From NCBI RefSeq assembly GCF_003254525.1, contig NZ_QFYS01000008.1:1-64000 (forward strand): a stretch of DNA of 64,000 nucleotides, given 5' to 3'. Below the pieces are notes generated by a model that ran no database searches, had not been told where the DNA came from, and worked only from the letters and a program-made list of their open reading frames with translations. The position numbers and the translations under genes were made by a program. This DNA comes from Phenylobacterium kunshanense (GTDB lineage: Bacteria; Pseudomonadota; Alphaproteobacteria; Caulobacterales; Caulobacteraceae). Below, piece by piece: positions 16,806-25,605 of this stretch (positions within the stretch are counted from its first letter, which is position 1; each line of letters opens with the position of its first letter).

Positions 16806-17240
16806 TCAAGCCGGCGCCAGCAGCCCCCGCAGCCGAGCCTCCAGGGCCTCGGCGTCCTTCAGCTCGCATTCCCAGATCGTCTCGACCCGCCAACCCAGAG
16901 CAGCGAGCTCAGCTTGCGTGCGCGCATCCCGCGCCCGGTTGCGCCCCACCTTGCCCAGCCAGTAGTCGCGGTTGGCCTTGGGCACGCGCGCGCCGCGCGC
17001 GCAATCGTGGCCGTGCCAGAAGCAGCCGTGGACGAACAGCGCCAGCCGCCGGCCGGGCATGACGATGTCGGGATTGCCCGGCAGGTCCTTCCTGTGGAGA
17101 CGGTAGCGGGCGCCGAGCCGGGTCAGCGCCCGGCGCACGATGAGTTCGGGCGTGGTGTCCCGTCCCTTCACCCGGCGCATCACCGCCGAGCGCTTCTCCG
17201 GCCCGTAGACGTCGGTGGTCTTCGGGCTCTCGCCGCTCAC
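16806..17240 (-). CDS. vsr: Very short patch repair endonuclease
   Basis: A 144-residue Vsr-family nickase that cuts beside T:G mismatches arising from deamination of 5-methylcytosine. Typical features: the [20 protein letters not shown] start, [19 protein letters not shown], the catalytic aspartate in [20 protein letters not shown] and the zinc-site type GCFWHGHDC. The GTG at 17240 overlaps the cysK stop (GTGA) and gives the family N-terminus, so it is preferred over the later ATG. A Dcm-type methyltransferase, its functional partner, lies just beyond cysK. Confidence 0.92.
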   Translation of the reverse strand: MSGESPKTTDVYGPEKRSAVMRRVKGRDTTPELIVRRALTRLGARYRLHRKDLPGNPDIVMPGRRLALFVHGCFWHGHDCARGARVPKANRDYWLGKVGRNRARDARTQAELAALGWRVETIWECELKDAEALEARLRGLLAPA

Positions 17241-18226
17241 AGCCCGTCGAACAGGGCCGTGGAGATGTACCGCTCGGCGAAGCTCGGAATGATCGCGACC
17301 ACCGTCTTGCCCGCCATGTCCGGCCGGCTGGCGAGGTCGAACGCCGCCACCAGCGCCGCGCCCGACGAGATGCCGACGGGGATGCCCTCGTCCTTGGCGA
17401 TGCGGCGGGCCATGGCGAAGGCGTCGTCGGCCGGGACCTGGACCACCTCGTCGATGATCGCGCGGTCGAGGATCGACGGCACGAAGCCCGCGCCGATGCC
17501 CTGGATGGGGTGCGGACCCGGCTGGCCGCCCGACAGCACCGGCGAGGCCTGCGGCTCGACCGCGACCATCTTCACCGACGGCTTGCGGGCTTTCAGCACC
17601 TGGCCGATGCCGGTGATGCTGCCGCCCGTGCCGACGCCGGCCACCACCGCGTCGACCTCGCCGTTGGTGTCGTTCCAGATCTCCTCGGCGGTCGAGACCC
17701 GGTGGATCAGCGGGTTGGCGACGTTGTCGAACTGCTGCGGCATTACCGCGCCGGGCGTGGCCTCGACGATCTCGGCGGCGCGGGCGACGGCGCCCGACAT
17801 GCCCTTCTCGCGGGGGGTCAGCTCCAGCTTGGCGCCCAGGATCGCCAGCATCTTGCGGCGCTCCACCGACATGCTCTCGGGCATGACCAGAATGCACTTG
17901 TAGCCCTTGGCCGCCGCCACGAAGGCCAGGGCGATGCCGGTGTTGCCCGACGTCGGCTCGACGATCGTGCCGCCGGGCTTCAGGAGGCCCTTGGCCTCCA
18001 GGTACTCGACCATGGCGACGCCGATCCGGTCCTTCACGGACGCCAGCGGGTTGAAGAATTCCAGCTTGGCCAGCACCTCGCCCTTGGGCTTCAGCGCAGC
18101 GGTCAGGTGCGGCAGCCGCACGACCGGCGTGTCGCCGATCAGGTCGAGGACGGAGTCATAGACCTTGCCTCGCCCGGTGCGGCGGTAGCGCGCGGCGTCG
18201 TAGGCCTTGTCGGGGGTCGCGTCCAT
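17237..18226 (-). CDS. cysK: Cysteine synthase A (O-acetylserine sulfhydrylase)
   Basis: A 329-residue PLP enzyme making cysteine from O-acetylserine and sulfide. The PLP lysine lies in [14 protein letters not shown] and the substrate loop is [12 protein letters not shown]; the phosphate-binding loop is [15 protein letters not shown]. Standard length for the family. Unusually, it sits between a cytosine methyltransferase gene (89 bases upstream) and vsr, whose start overlaps its stop, so vsr translation is coupled to a metabolic gene. Confidence 0.95.
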   Translation of the reverse strand: MDATPDKAYDAARYRRTGRGKVYDSVLDLIGDTPVVRLPHLTAALKPKGEVLAKLEFFNPLASVKDRIGVAMVEYLEAKGLLKPGGTIVEPTSGNTGIALAFVAAAKGYKCILVMPESMSVERRKMLAILGAKLELTPREKGMSGAVARAAEIVEATPGAVMPQQFDNVANPLIHRVSTAEEIWNDTNGEVDAVVAGVGTGGSITGIGQVLKARKPSVKMVAVEPQASPVLSGGQPGPHPIQGIGAGFVPSILDRAIIDEVVQVPADDAFAMARRIAKDEGIPVGISSGAALVAAFDLASRPDMAGKTVVAIIPSFAERYISTALFDGL

Positions 18227-18315
18227 TTGCGGGCCTCGTCGTCAGGAGAATTGGCCCGAACCTAGTCCTTCCCCGGCGGATTGGAAGCCGGCTCGGGCTC
18301 TCGGCGCTGTTAGAT

Positions 18316-19440
18316 TTACTCAGCGGCCAGGATCGCGGGACCGTCCAGCAGCGGCTCCAGCAGGCGGCTCGCCAGCCATCGGACGACCGGCACGGCCACG
18401 CCATCACCGGCCACATGCAGCGCCCCCGTCGTGGTGGCCGGCAGGCGGTAGCCGTCGGGCAGTCCCATCAGCCGGGCCGCCTCGCGGGGCGAGAGCAACC
18501 GCGTGCGCGCCTCGCCGCCTTCCACCACCACGATGGCCTGGCGCGAGGAGCCTCCACGCGGCGTGCGGAGGCAGCCGGCGAGGCCGTCGAAACGCACCTC
18601 GGCCCGCTGGCGGCGATGGCCGTCCTCGATGCGCGTGCGCCGGAAGATGGCCCCCACGGCCCGGCCGGTGGCCGCCTCGAGCCGGGCGCGGTGCAGCGGC
18701 CCCATCAGCGCGAGCAGGCGCGCGGTCTGGGCCGGCGTGTGCCAGTCCACCGCGTCATCAGGCTCGAGCAGGGCGGCAAGGTCCGTGTTGCGGGCCGGCG
18801 GCGCGGCGAGCCCCCACCAGACCCAGGCGCGGGCGACCTCATCCGGCAGGGCGGCGTGGGCGGCGCGCACCGCGCGGGTGTGGAACGGGCTGTCCCCCAT
18901 CAGACCCGGCGGGACGTCGCGCGCGGCGACGACGAACACCCGCGGACGCGACTGGGGCAGGACGCAGGCGGCGTCGATCTCCAGCGCCCCGAAGCTGTAG
19001 CCGCGGGCCGCGAGCGCCCGACCGAGGGCCACGAAGTCGGCGCCGTCGCGCGAGGTGAGCAGGCCGGTGACGTTCTCGATCACGATGGCGCGCGGCGCGC
19101 GGCCCTGGTCGTCCAGGGCCTCCATGAGCCGCCAGAACCCGAAGAAGGCCGACGAGCGCCCGCCGCCCAGGCCCGCGCGGGCGCCGGCGAGGCTGAAGTC
19201 CTGGCAGGGGCTGGAGGCCCAGGCGAGGTCGGCCTGGCCGGGCAGGTCGTCGGGGGTCAGGGCCCAGACGTCACCCTCGTGGAAATGGTCGGCGGCGTCG
19301 GGGAAGTTCGCCCGATAGGTCGCCGCCTTCACCGGATCGAAGTCGTTGGCGAAACCGCAGGTCCAAGCGTCGCCCAGGCCGAGGCGGGCCATGCCGCCGC
19401 CGGCGAAGAATTCGTAGAAGACGCGGGGCGGCCGACTCAT
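18316..19440 (-). CDS. C5-cytosine DNA methyltransferase (Dcm-type)
   Basis: A 374-residue m5C methyltransferase. Motif I is FYEFFAGGGMARLGLG, motif IV is WASSPCQDFSLAG with the catalytic Cys79, motif VI is IVIENVTGLL, motif VIII is QSRPRVFVVAARD, and the late LSPREAARLMGLPDGYRLP resembles motif X. The segment between VIII and IX (about residues 190-290) would be the target recognition domain. No restriction endonuclease is adjacent; with vsr nearby it looks like a solitary or decayed modification system. Target sequence cannot be read from the protein. Confidence 0.92.
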   Translation of the reverse strand: MSRPPRVFYEFFAGGGMARLGLGDAWTCGFANDFDPVKAATYRANFPDAADHFHEGDVWALTPDDLPGQADLAWASSPCQDFSLAGARAGLGGGRSSAFFGFWRLMEALDDQGRAPRAIVIENVTGLLTSRDGADFVALGRALAARGYSFGALEIDAACVLPQSRPRVFVVAARDVPPGLMGDSPFHTRAVRAAHAALPDEVARAWVWWGLAAPPARNTDLAALLEPDDAVDWHTPAQTARLLALMGPLHRARLEAATGRAVGAIFRRTRIEDGHRRQRAEVRFDGLAGCLRTPRGGSSRQAIVVVEGGEARTRLLSPREAARLMGLPDGYRLPATTTGALHVAGDGVAVPVVRWLASRLLEPLLDGPAILAAE

Positions 19441-19472
19441 CGGAGGACGAGTCTAACCTGCCCCGCGCAGAG

Positions 19473-19501
19473 CGGAAGCGCCGGGGAGGCGGGCGCTTCC
19501 G
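19473..19501 (-). terminator. Hairpin downstream of the RTX gene
   Basis: CGGAAGCGCC and GGCGCTTCCG make a perfect 10-bp stem around a nine-base loop, located 13 bases past the end of the RTX-like gene and before the methyltransferase gene. It lacks a T tract, so termination strength is uncertain. Confidence 0.4.
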
Positions 19502-19513
19502 GTGGTCGGCGGA

Positions 19514-20305
19514 TCAGCCGATGTCGCCGAAGCCGACGCCGTCCAGGGTCTTGCCGACCAGGACGACGGCCGTGTCCGACCCGGCCACACCATCGGTGTC
19601 GGCGAAGACGATCACGTCGCCGCCGACCTGCACCGCCACGAAGTCGACCGTGCCGTCGGCCATCGCCGCGTTGGCGGCGGCCAGGGCCGCCTCATAGTCG
19701 GCCGCCTCGCCGGTCGCGAAGTTCTCTTCGGTCCCGGTCAGGCCCTGCCCGAAGTCCAGCGTGTCCTCGCCCGTCGTGAAATCCAGGATGCTGTCCAGGT
19801 CGCCCTGGCCGCTCTCGGAGGAATCATCGCCGTCGTCAGAGTCGTCATCATCATCGTCGTCGACGTCCGCGTCGGAGTCGTCGTCGTCATCGTCATCATC
19901 GGCGTCATCACCGTCATCGTCGGAAGCGTCGTCAGACGCACTGGCCACATCTCCGACCACGAAGGTGTCGGCGCCCGCGCCGCCCGCCATCTGGTCCGCG
20001 CCATCGCCGCCGGTGATGGTGTCGTCGCCCGCGCCGCCGTCGATGCTGTCGGCCCCGGCGCCGCCCGCCAGGGTCTCGCCCGCGTCGGTCCCGGTGATGG
20101 TCTCGGCCTGGGGCGCATCGTCATCGTCATGCTTCTTGTCCAGCCCCGGAGGCGTCTCCGGACGACGGCTATGTTCGTTGTCCTCCTGGCCCGGCGGATC
20201 GACGCGCCGACCGCCCGTCTCGGTCTTGCCGGCCAGCGGCGTGTGCTCGCCGCGCCTGGCGTGCGGCGCGTCGTCGTCGGCTCGGACGGTATTGGGTTTG
20301 GCCAT
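19514..20305 (-). CDS. RTX-like calcium-binding protein with poly-aspartate region
   Basis: A 263-residue very acidic protein with no signal peptide. Residues about 65-110 hold RTX nonapeptide repeats (GGAGADSIDGGAGDD, then TITGGDGADQMAGGAGADTF), followed by an Asp/Ser-rich low-complexity stretch (about 120-170) and an RTX-type C-terminal domain (LDSILDFTTGEDTLDFG, VQVGGDVIVFADTDG). RTX proteins bind calcium and are usually exported by type I secretion; no transporter genes are near. The poly-Asp part is encoded by GTC/ATC-type trinucleotide runs (19822-19940), prone to expansion. Function unknown. Confidence 0.8.
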   Translation of the reverse strand: MAKPNTVRADDDAPHARRGEHTPLAGKTETGGRRVDPPGQEDNEHSRRPETPPGLDKKHDDDDAPQAETITGTDAGETLAGGAGADSIDGGAGDDTITGGDGADQMAGGAGADTFVVGDVASASDDASDDDGDDADDDDDDDDSDADVDDDDDDDSDDGDDSSESGQGDLDSILDFTTGEDTLDFGQGLTGTEENFATGEAADYEAALAAANAAMADGTVDFVAVQVGGDVIVFADTDGVAGSDTAVVLVGKTLDGVGFGDIG

Positions 20306-20365
20306 GGGGTCTTCCTCCTGCTGGACAGTGCGCCGACCATTGCCCTCGACCCTTAACTGGTCCGA

Positions 20366-20378
20366 AACCTGTCAGGTT
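20366..20378. promoter_or_regulatory. Palindrome in a divergent promoter region
   Basis: AACCTG-T-CAGGTT is a perfect palindrome between the RTX gene (minus) and the lipoprotein gene (plus), flanked by TTAA on both sides at differing distance. It could be an operator for either gene; no regulator is identified. Confidence 0.25.
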
Positions 20379-20426
20379 AATTCGCGGCGGCCTTGCAGCC
20401 CGAGGGCGACCCGTGATCCTTGGAGC

Positions 20427-20855
20427 ATGCGCTTCCTCCTCGCCGTCCTGCCGCTCCTCGCCGCCTGTCAGCCGCAGGCGCCGGATGGAAGTCCGGCCCC
20501 GCCGCCCGCCGAAGCGAAGCCGCCGGCCGGAAACATGGACATCAGCCACCCGATCACCGCCCTGGGGACGGAGCCGTTCTGGAGCGTGAAGGTGGAAGGC
20601 ACGACGCTGAGCCTCACACGCCCGGACGCGGCGCCGGTCGCGTTCAAGGCGCCGGGGGCCGCGATCCAGTCCGGTCGCGCGACCTGGGTGGCGAAAGCGG
20701 ACGACGGCGCCCAACTGACGCTCACGATCTACGCCAGCGAGTGCTCGGATGGCATGAGCGATCGGGTCTACCCCTGGGCCGCGGAGGTCGCCGTGCTGAA
20801 CCAGGACCTGCGCGGCTGCGCGGTCAAGACGGCCGAGATGCCGCCTGGAGGCTAG
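20427..20855 (+). CDS. Small envelope lipoprotein (COG3650-like)
   Basis: A 142-residue lipoprotein: signal MRFLLAVLPLLAAC with the lipidated Cys at position 14, a Pro/Ala-rich linker, then a compact domain with GTEPFWSVKVEGTTLSLT and YASECSDGMSDRVYPWAAEV. This pattern (EPFW ... C.DGMSD..YP) is shared by a family of uncharacterised envelope proteins. SD TGGAG lies just before ATG 20427. Its stop shares the CTAG tetramer with the stop of the small gene on the other strand. Confidence 0.8.
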   Translation: MRFLLAVLPLLAACQPQAPDGSPAPPPAEAKPPAGNMDISHPITALGTEPFWSVKVEGTTLSLTRPDAAPVAFKAPGAAIQSGRATWVAKADDGAQLTLTIYASECSDGMSDRVYPWAAEVAVLNQDLRGCAVKTAEMPPGG

Positions 20856-20980
20856 TCGCCTACCTCCAGGGTCGCGATCTGGCCGGGCGTGTTGACGCCC
20901 GAATGATCGGGCTTGGGGATCGCGACGGTGGCGGTGGCGACCGCGGCGGCCGCGACGGCCAGGATGACGCTCCAGCGCAT
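20852..20980 (-). CDS. Small single-pass or secreted protein, 42 residues
   Basis: A 42-residue frame starting MRWSVILAVAAAAVATATVA, a strong signal peptide or membrane helix, followed by a short polar tail ending TLEVGD. A near-perfect SD (GAAGGAGGGA) precedes ATG 20980, which is the main reason to accept so short a gene. It ends in the same CTAG as the convergent lipoprotein gene. No family recognised. Confidence 0.6.
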   Translation of the reverse strand: MRWSVILAVAAAAVATATVAIPKPDHSGVNTPGQIATLEVGD

Positions 20981-21147
20981 GACTTTCCCTCCTTCTGGAG
21001 GACTCGATTGTCCGGGCGGTGACAATCCCTCGAGCGCCCGGGGGTTCCACATCCGTGGGTTCCGCGAGGGCGCCCTTGACCGTCCCCTGCGACAGGGCGG
21101 CAAGATGGAGCCAATCAACAAGAACGTACGCGTTGCGGGAGACGCCC

Positions 21148-22887
21148 ATGGACAAGGCCTTCGACCTGGTGGTGCGCGGCGGCACGGTCGTCGACGGGAC
21201 GGGCGGCCAGCCCTTCGAGGCGGATGTCGGGGTCAAGGACGGCCGGATCGCCGCCGTCGGCCGGATCCAGGGCGCGGGCGCCGAGGAGATCGACGCGCGC
21301 GGCCAGCTCGTGACGCCCGGCTTCGTGGACGTCCACACCCACTACGACGGCCAGGCCACTTGGGACGAGCGGATGCAGCCGTCGTCCTGGCACGGCGTCA
21401 CCACGGTGGTCATGGGCAACTGTGGCGTCGGCTTCGCGCCTTGCCGCCCCGACGACCACGACCGCCTGATCCGCCTGATGGAGGGCGTCGAGGACATTCC
21501 CTTCCCGGTGCTGAGCGAGGGCCTGCCGTGGACCTGGGAAAGCTATCCCGACTACCTGGACGCCCTGGCCAGGCGGCGGTTCGACGTGGATGTCGCCAGC
21601 CAGTTGCCGCACGCGGCGCTGCGCGTGTTCGTCATGGGCGAGCGCGGCGCCAACCGCGAGCCGGCCACCGAGGCCGACATCAACGCCATGGCCGCCCTGG
21701 CGAAGCGGGCGATGGAGGCCGGCGCCTTCGGCTTCGCCACCTCGCGCACGCTCAATCACCGCACCTCGGATGGCCAGCCGACGCCGACGCTCACCGCCGC
21801 CGAGGACGAGCTGATGGGCATCGCCATGGGCATGGCCGCCGCGGGGCGCGGGGTGCTGCAGGTGGTGTCCGACTTCGCCGATCCCGAGGCGGAGTGGGCG
21901 ATGCTGCGGCGTCTGGTGGAGAGATCGGGCCGGCCGCTGTCGTTCTCGCTGCTGCAGAGCCCGCGCGCGCCGCGCAGCTACCAGCTGCTGCTCGAGCGCC
22001 TGCATGAGGCGACGTCCGCCGGCCTCAAGATGCGCGCCCAGGTGGCGAGCCGGCCGGTCGGCGTGCTGTTCGGCTTCGAACTGACCATGAACCCGTTCAG
22101 CCAGCACCCCGCCTATCAGGAGATCGCCGGGCGGCCGCTGGCCGAGCGGGTGGCGGCGCTGCGCGATCCCGCCTTCCGCCACCGGCTGCTGAGCGAGGAG
22201 TTCGCCGCCGAGCGGGGTTTCGCCGGAACCCAGCCGCGCGCCTGGGGCAACATGTACCTGATGGGGGAGGAGCCCGACTACGAACCCACGGCCGACCAGA
22301 CGGTCGAGGCGGTCGCGGAGCGTCGCGGCAAGACGCCGGCCGAGGTGGCCCTGGACCACATGCTGACCAATGGCGGCCGGGGAATGTTGTATCTGCCGTT
22401 CCTGAACTACGCCGACGGCAACCTCGACCCGGCCTATGAGATGCTGACCCATCCGGACTGCGTGCCCGGCCTGTCGGACGGCGGCGCCCACGTGGGCATG
22501 ATCTGCGACGGCAGCTTCCCGACCACCAACCTGGTCCACTGGACCCGCGACCGGACGCGCGGCCCGAAGATCCCGCTGGAGCGGATGATCAAGGCCCAGT
22601 GCCGGGACACGGCCGAGACGGTGGGGCTCTACGACCGCGGCCTGCTGCAGCCCGGCTACCGCGCCGACCTCAACGTCATCGACTACGGCCGGCTGAAGCT
22701 GAAGGCGCCGCAGGTGGCCTACGACCTGCCCGCTGGCGGACGGCGGCTGATCCAGCGGGCGGAGGGCTATACCGCCACCATCGTCGCCGGCGAGGTCACC
22801 TATCGCGACGGCGAGCCGACCGACGCCCTGCCCGGCCGCCTGCTGCGTGGCGCACAGTCGGCCCCCGCGCGGATGGCGGCGGAATGA
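21148..22887 (+). CDS. N-acyl-D-amino-acid deacylase family amidohydrolase
   Basis: A 579-residue amidohydrolase. The N-terminal composite domain reads [16 protein letters not shown], the metal motif is [24 protein letters not shown] is the D-aminoacylase-type cysteine segment, and [14 protein letters not shown] holds the late metal Asp; the C-terminal strand is [11 protein letters not shown]. It hydrolyses N-acyl-D-amino acids or related amides in the cytoplasm. The ATG at 21148 is supported by family alignment. Its TGA overlaps the ATG of an enoyl-CoA hydratase gene, so both belong to one catabolic unit. Confidence 0.92.
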   Translation: MDKAFDLVVRGGTVVDGTGGQPFEADVGVKDGRIAAVGRIQGAGAEEIDARGQLVTPGFVDVHTHYDGQATWDERMQPSSWHGVTTVVMGNCGVGFAPCRPDDHDRLIRLMEGVEDIPFPVLSEGLPWTWESYPDYLDALARRRFDVDVASQLPHAALRVFVMGERGANREPATEADINAMAALAKRAMEAGAFGFATSRTLNHRTSDGQPTPTLTAAEDELMGIAMGMAAAGRGVLQVVSDFADPEAEWAMLRRLVERSGRPLSFSLLQSPRAPRSYQLLLERLHEATSAGLKMRAQVASRPVGVLFGFELTMNPFSQHPAYQEIAGRPLAERVAALRDPAFRHRLLSEEFAAERGFAGTQPRAWGNMYLMGEEPDYEPTADQTVEAVAERRGKTPAEVALDHMLTNGGRGMLYLPFLNYADGNLDPAYEMLTHPDCVPGLSDGGAHVGMICDGSFPTTNLVHWTRDRTRGPKIPLERMIKAQCRDTAETVGLYDRGLLQPGYRADLNVIDYGRLKLKAPQVAYDLPAGGRRLIQRAEGYTATIVAGEVTYRDGEPTDALPGRLLRGAQSAPARMAAE

Positions 22888-23639
22888 GCGCCCTGGTCCT
22901 GCGGCAGGACAGGGACGGCGCCGCGACGCTCACCCTGAACCGGCCCGACAAGCTGAACGCGCTCAACGTCGAGGTCTTCCGCGAACTGGACGCCCACGTG
23001 CGCCGGCTGGCGAGCGAGACCGAGACGGTCGGCCTCGTGATCCTGCGCGGCGCCGGCCGCTGCTTCTCGGCGGGCCACGATCTCGGCGACATCGCCGCCG
23101 GCGAGAAACTGCCCGAGCCGTTCTACCAGTCGAAGGTGATCGAGCGGCTGGCCGACCTGCCGCAGCCGGTGATCACCGCCGTCCACGGCCATTGCTACAC
23201 CGGCGCCCTGGAGCTGGCCCTCGCCGGCGATATCGTCTTCGCCGCCGAGGGCGCGAAGTTCGCCGACACCCACGCCAAGTGGGCCCTGACGCCCGTCTGG
23301 GGCATGAGCCAGCGCCTGCCCCGCCGGGTGGGGACCTACAAGGCGCGCGAGATGATGTTCACCGCCCGCACCATCGGCGGTCACGAGGCCGAGCGGATCG
23401 GCCTGGCCAACATCTGCGTGGCCGACGACGCCTTCGACGCCGAGCTGGACCGGCTGGCCGCCGACATCCTGGCCAATTCCTGGTTCAGCCATCGGGCCAA
23501 CAAGCGGCTCGTGCGCGAGACGGACGGCCTCCCGCTGGAGGCCGGCCTCGCCCACGAGATCTTCCGCGGCGAGGGCCGTGGCCCGGACATGGAGGCGCGC
23601 ATCGCCGGCTTCCAGAACAAGACGGTGAAGCAGGGGTAG
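22884..23639 (+). CDS. Enoyl-CoA hydratase/isomerase family protein
   Basis: A 251-residue crotonase-fold protein beginning at an ATG that overlaps the previous stop (ATGA). Motifs: LNRPDKLNALNVEVF, the oxyanion-hole segment CFSAGHDLGDI and VHGHCYTGALELALAGDIV. The second catalytic glutamate region (FADTHAKWALTPVWG) is less canonical, so it could be an isomerase or hydrolase rather than a hydratase. Coupled to a D-aminoacylase-type amidohydrolase, suggesting degradation of an acyl-amide-derived acid via CoA intermediates (inference). Confidence 0.93.
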   Translation: MSALVLRQDRDGAATLTLNRPDKLNALNVEVFRELDAHVRRLASETETVGLVILRGAGRCFSAGHDLGDIAAGEKLPEPFYQSKVIERLADLPQPVITAVHGHCYTGALELALAGDIVFAAEGAKFADTHAKWALTPVWGMSQRLPRRVGTYKAREMMFTARTIGGHEAERIGLANICVADDAFDAELDRLAADILANSWFSHRANKRLVRETDGLPLEAGLAHEIFRGEGRGPDMEARIAGFQNKTVKQG

Positions 23640-23702
23640 GGAACCGGGGAAAACCCCTTCCGCCGCATGGCGCCCCCCGGCGGCGCGCGGCATATAGGGC
23701 CG

Positions 23703-25550
23703 ATGAGTCCCGCAGACGTCGAAGCCGCCCTCCGCCCGATCGACGCGGCGCGCGACATCCTGCGGCGCACCTTCGGACACAGCGAGTTCCGCGGCCTGCA
23801 GGCCAGCGTGATCGAGGAGATCCTCGCCGGGCGCAACGCCCTGGCCGTGTTGCCCACGGGCGGCGGCAAGAGCCTCTGCTACCAGATCCCGGCGCTGGTG
23901 CGGCCAGGTCTCGGCCTCGTGGTCTCCCCCCTGATCGCCCTGATGACCGACCAGGTGGCGGCGCTGGTGCAGTCGGGCGTGGCGGCCGCCCGTCTCGACT
24001 CCAACGTCGACCCGGCCGAGCGGGCCGAGACCTGGCGGCGCATCGAGGCGGGCGAACTCGACTTGCTCTACGTCTCGCCCGAGGGGCTGATGCAGCCCTG
24101 GATGCTGGACCGCCTGGCGCGCACGCCGCTGTCGATCCTCGCGATCGACGAGGCGCACTGCGTCAGCCAGTGGGGCCACGACTTCCGGCCGGAGTACCGG
24201 ATGCTGGGTCGGCTGGCCGAGCTGTTCCCGGGCGTGCCGAGGCTGGCGGTCACCGCCACCGCCGACGCCCGGACCCGGGACGACATTCGCCACGAGCTGC
24301 GCCTGGAGGGCGCGGCGGAGTTCGTGGCCAGCTTCGCCCGCCCCGAGCTGATCCTCTCGGCCGAGCGCAAGCGCGGCAATGTGGAGAAGCGGGTGCTGGA
24401 GCTGGTCGCCGCCCGTCCCGAGCGCTCGGGGGTGATCTACGCGGGCTCGCGCGACAAGACCGAGAGCCTGGCCGCGGCGCTGCGCACGGCCGGGGTTCCG
24501 GCCCTCGCCTACCACGCCGGCCTCGACAAGCGCGTGCGCGCCGAGCGGCTGGAGGAATTCCTCGAGGCCGACGCGGCCGTGATGGTGGCGACCATCGCCT
24601 TCGGCATGGGCGTCGACAAGCCCGACGTCCGGTTCGTGATCCACGCCGACCCGCCGGCCTCCATCGAGGCCTACTGGCAGGAGGTCGGCCGCGCCGGCCG
24701 CGACGGCGAACCTGCCGAAGGGATCACCCTCTACGGCGCGGCCGACATGGCCTGGGCCTTCCGCCGCATCGCCGAGCGCGATGTGGACGAGGGCGTGAAG
24801 CAGACGCAGGGCCGCAAGGTGCGCCAGCTCTACGCCATGCTCGACGGGGTGAACTGCCGGGCCGCCGCCGTGCGCCGATACTTCGGCGAGGAGGGCGTCG
24901 AGGCCTGCGGCCAGTGCGACATCTGCACGGGCGAGGTGGAGACGATCGATGTGACGGTCGCGGCCCAGAAGGCGCTGTCGGCGGCGCACCGCCTGGGCGG
25001 CCGGTTCGGGCGCGGCCGCGTGGTCGACCACCTGCTGGGCAAGACCAAGGACGTCAGCGACTGGGAGGCCGGCCTCTCCACCTGGGGGATCGGCCAGGAT
25101 CTCTCAGCGCCCCAGTGGCGCGACCTTACCGAACAACTCCTTTTCGAGGGCCTCTTGAAGGAAGACCCCAACGACGGCCGTCCGCTGGTGGGGCTGGGCG
25201 ATGCCGAAGCGGTGCGCGCCGTGTTCCGCGGCGAGCGGGCCGTGTTGATGCGCAAGCCTCCCGAGGGCGCCGAGGCGAAGGGCGGCCGGGGTCGCAAGCC
25301 GCGCCGCGAGGCCACCGCCGTGGGCGAGGCCGACCGGCCGCTGTTCGAGGCCCTGCGCGCGTGGCGGGCCCGCGAGGCCAAGTCCCAGCATGTGCCGCCC
25401 TACGTCATCTTCCACGACCGCACCCTGGCCGAGATCGCGGCGGTCAGGCCCGGCTCACGCGCCGCCCTCGCCGCCCTGAACGGCGTCGGCGAGGCCAAGC
25501 TCGCCCACTACGGAACGGCGGTGCTGGAGGTCGTCGGCGACTTCGCGTGA
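23703..25550 (+). CDS. recQ: ATP-dependent DNA helicase RecQ
   Basis: A 615-residue RecQ helicase: Walker A LPTGGGKSLCYQIPAL, DEAH motif AIDEAHCVSQWGHDFRPEY, motif VI QEVGRAGRDG, an RQC zinc site (NCRAAAVRRYFGE, then CGQCDICTG) and a C-terminal HRDC domain (LFEALRAWRAREAK). It unwinds DNA 3'-5' in recombination repair. ATG 23703 is chosen over an in-frame ATG 36 bases upstream because the family starts near it. Confidence 0.95.
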   Translation: MSPADVEAALRPIDAARDILRRTFGHSEFRGLQASVIEEILAGRNALAVLPTGGGKSLCYQIPALVRPGLGLVVSPLIALMTDQVAALVQSGVAAARLDSNVDPAERAETWRRIEAGELDLLYVSPEGLMQPWMLDRLARTPLSILAIDEAHCVSQWGHDFRPEYRMLGRLAELFPGVPRLAVTATADARTRDDIRHELRLEGAAEFVASFARPELILSAERKRGNVEKRVLELVAARPERSGVIYAGSRDKTESLAAALRTAGVPALAYHAGLDKRVRAERLEEFLEADAAVMVATIAFGMGVDKPDVRFVIHADPPASIEAYWQEVGRAGRDGEPAEGITLYGAADMAWAFRRIAERDVDEGVKQTQGRKVRQLYAMLDGVNCRAAAVRRYFGEEGVEACGQCDICTGEVETIDVTVAAQKALSAAHRLGGRFGRGRVVDHLLGKTKDVSDWEAGLSTWGIGQDLSAPQWRDLTEQLLFEGLLKEDPNDGRPLVGLGDAEAVRAVFRGERAVLMRKPPEGAEAKGGRGRKPRREATAVGEADRPLFEALRAWRAREAKSQHVPPYVIFHDRTLAEIAAVRPGSRAALAALNGVGEAKLAHYGTAVLEVVGDFA

Positions 25551-25605
25551 CGGACAGCATGAGCGCCGGCCCATTGGGCGGCGCTCATGCCACAACGCGC
25601 GGCGG

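Noticed and set aside
19822-19940. CRISPR-like or tandem repeat array
   Set aside because: It is a trinucleotide run coding for Asp/Ser inside an RTX-like protein; no spacers or repeat units.
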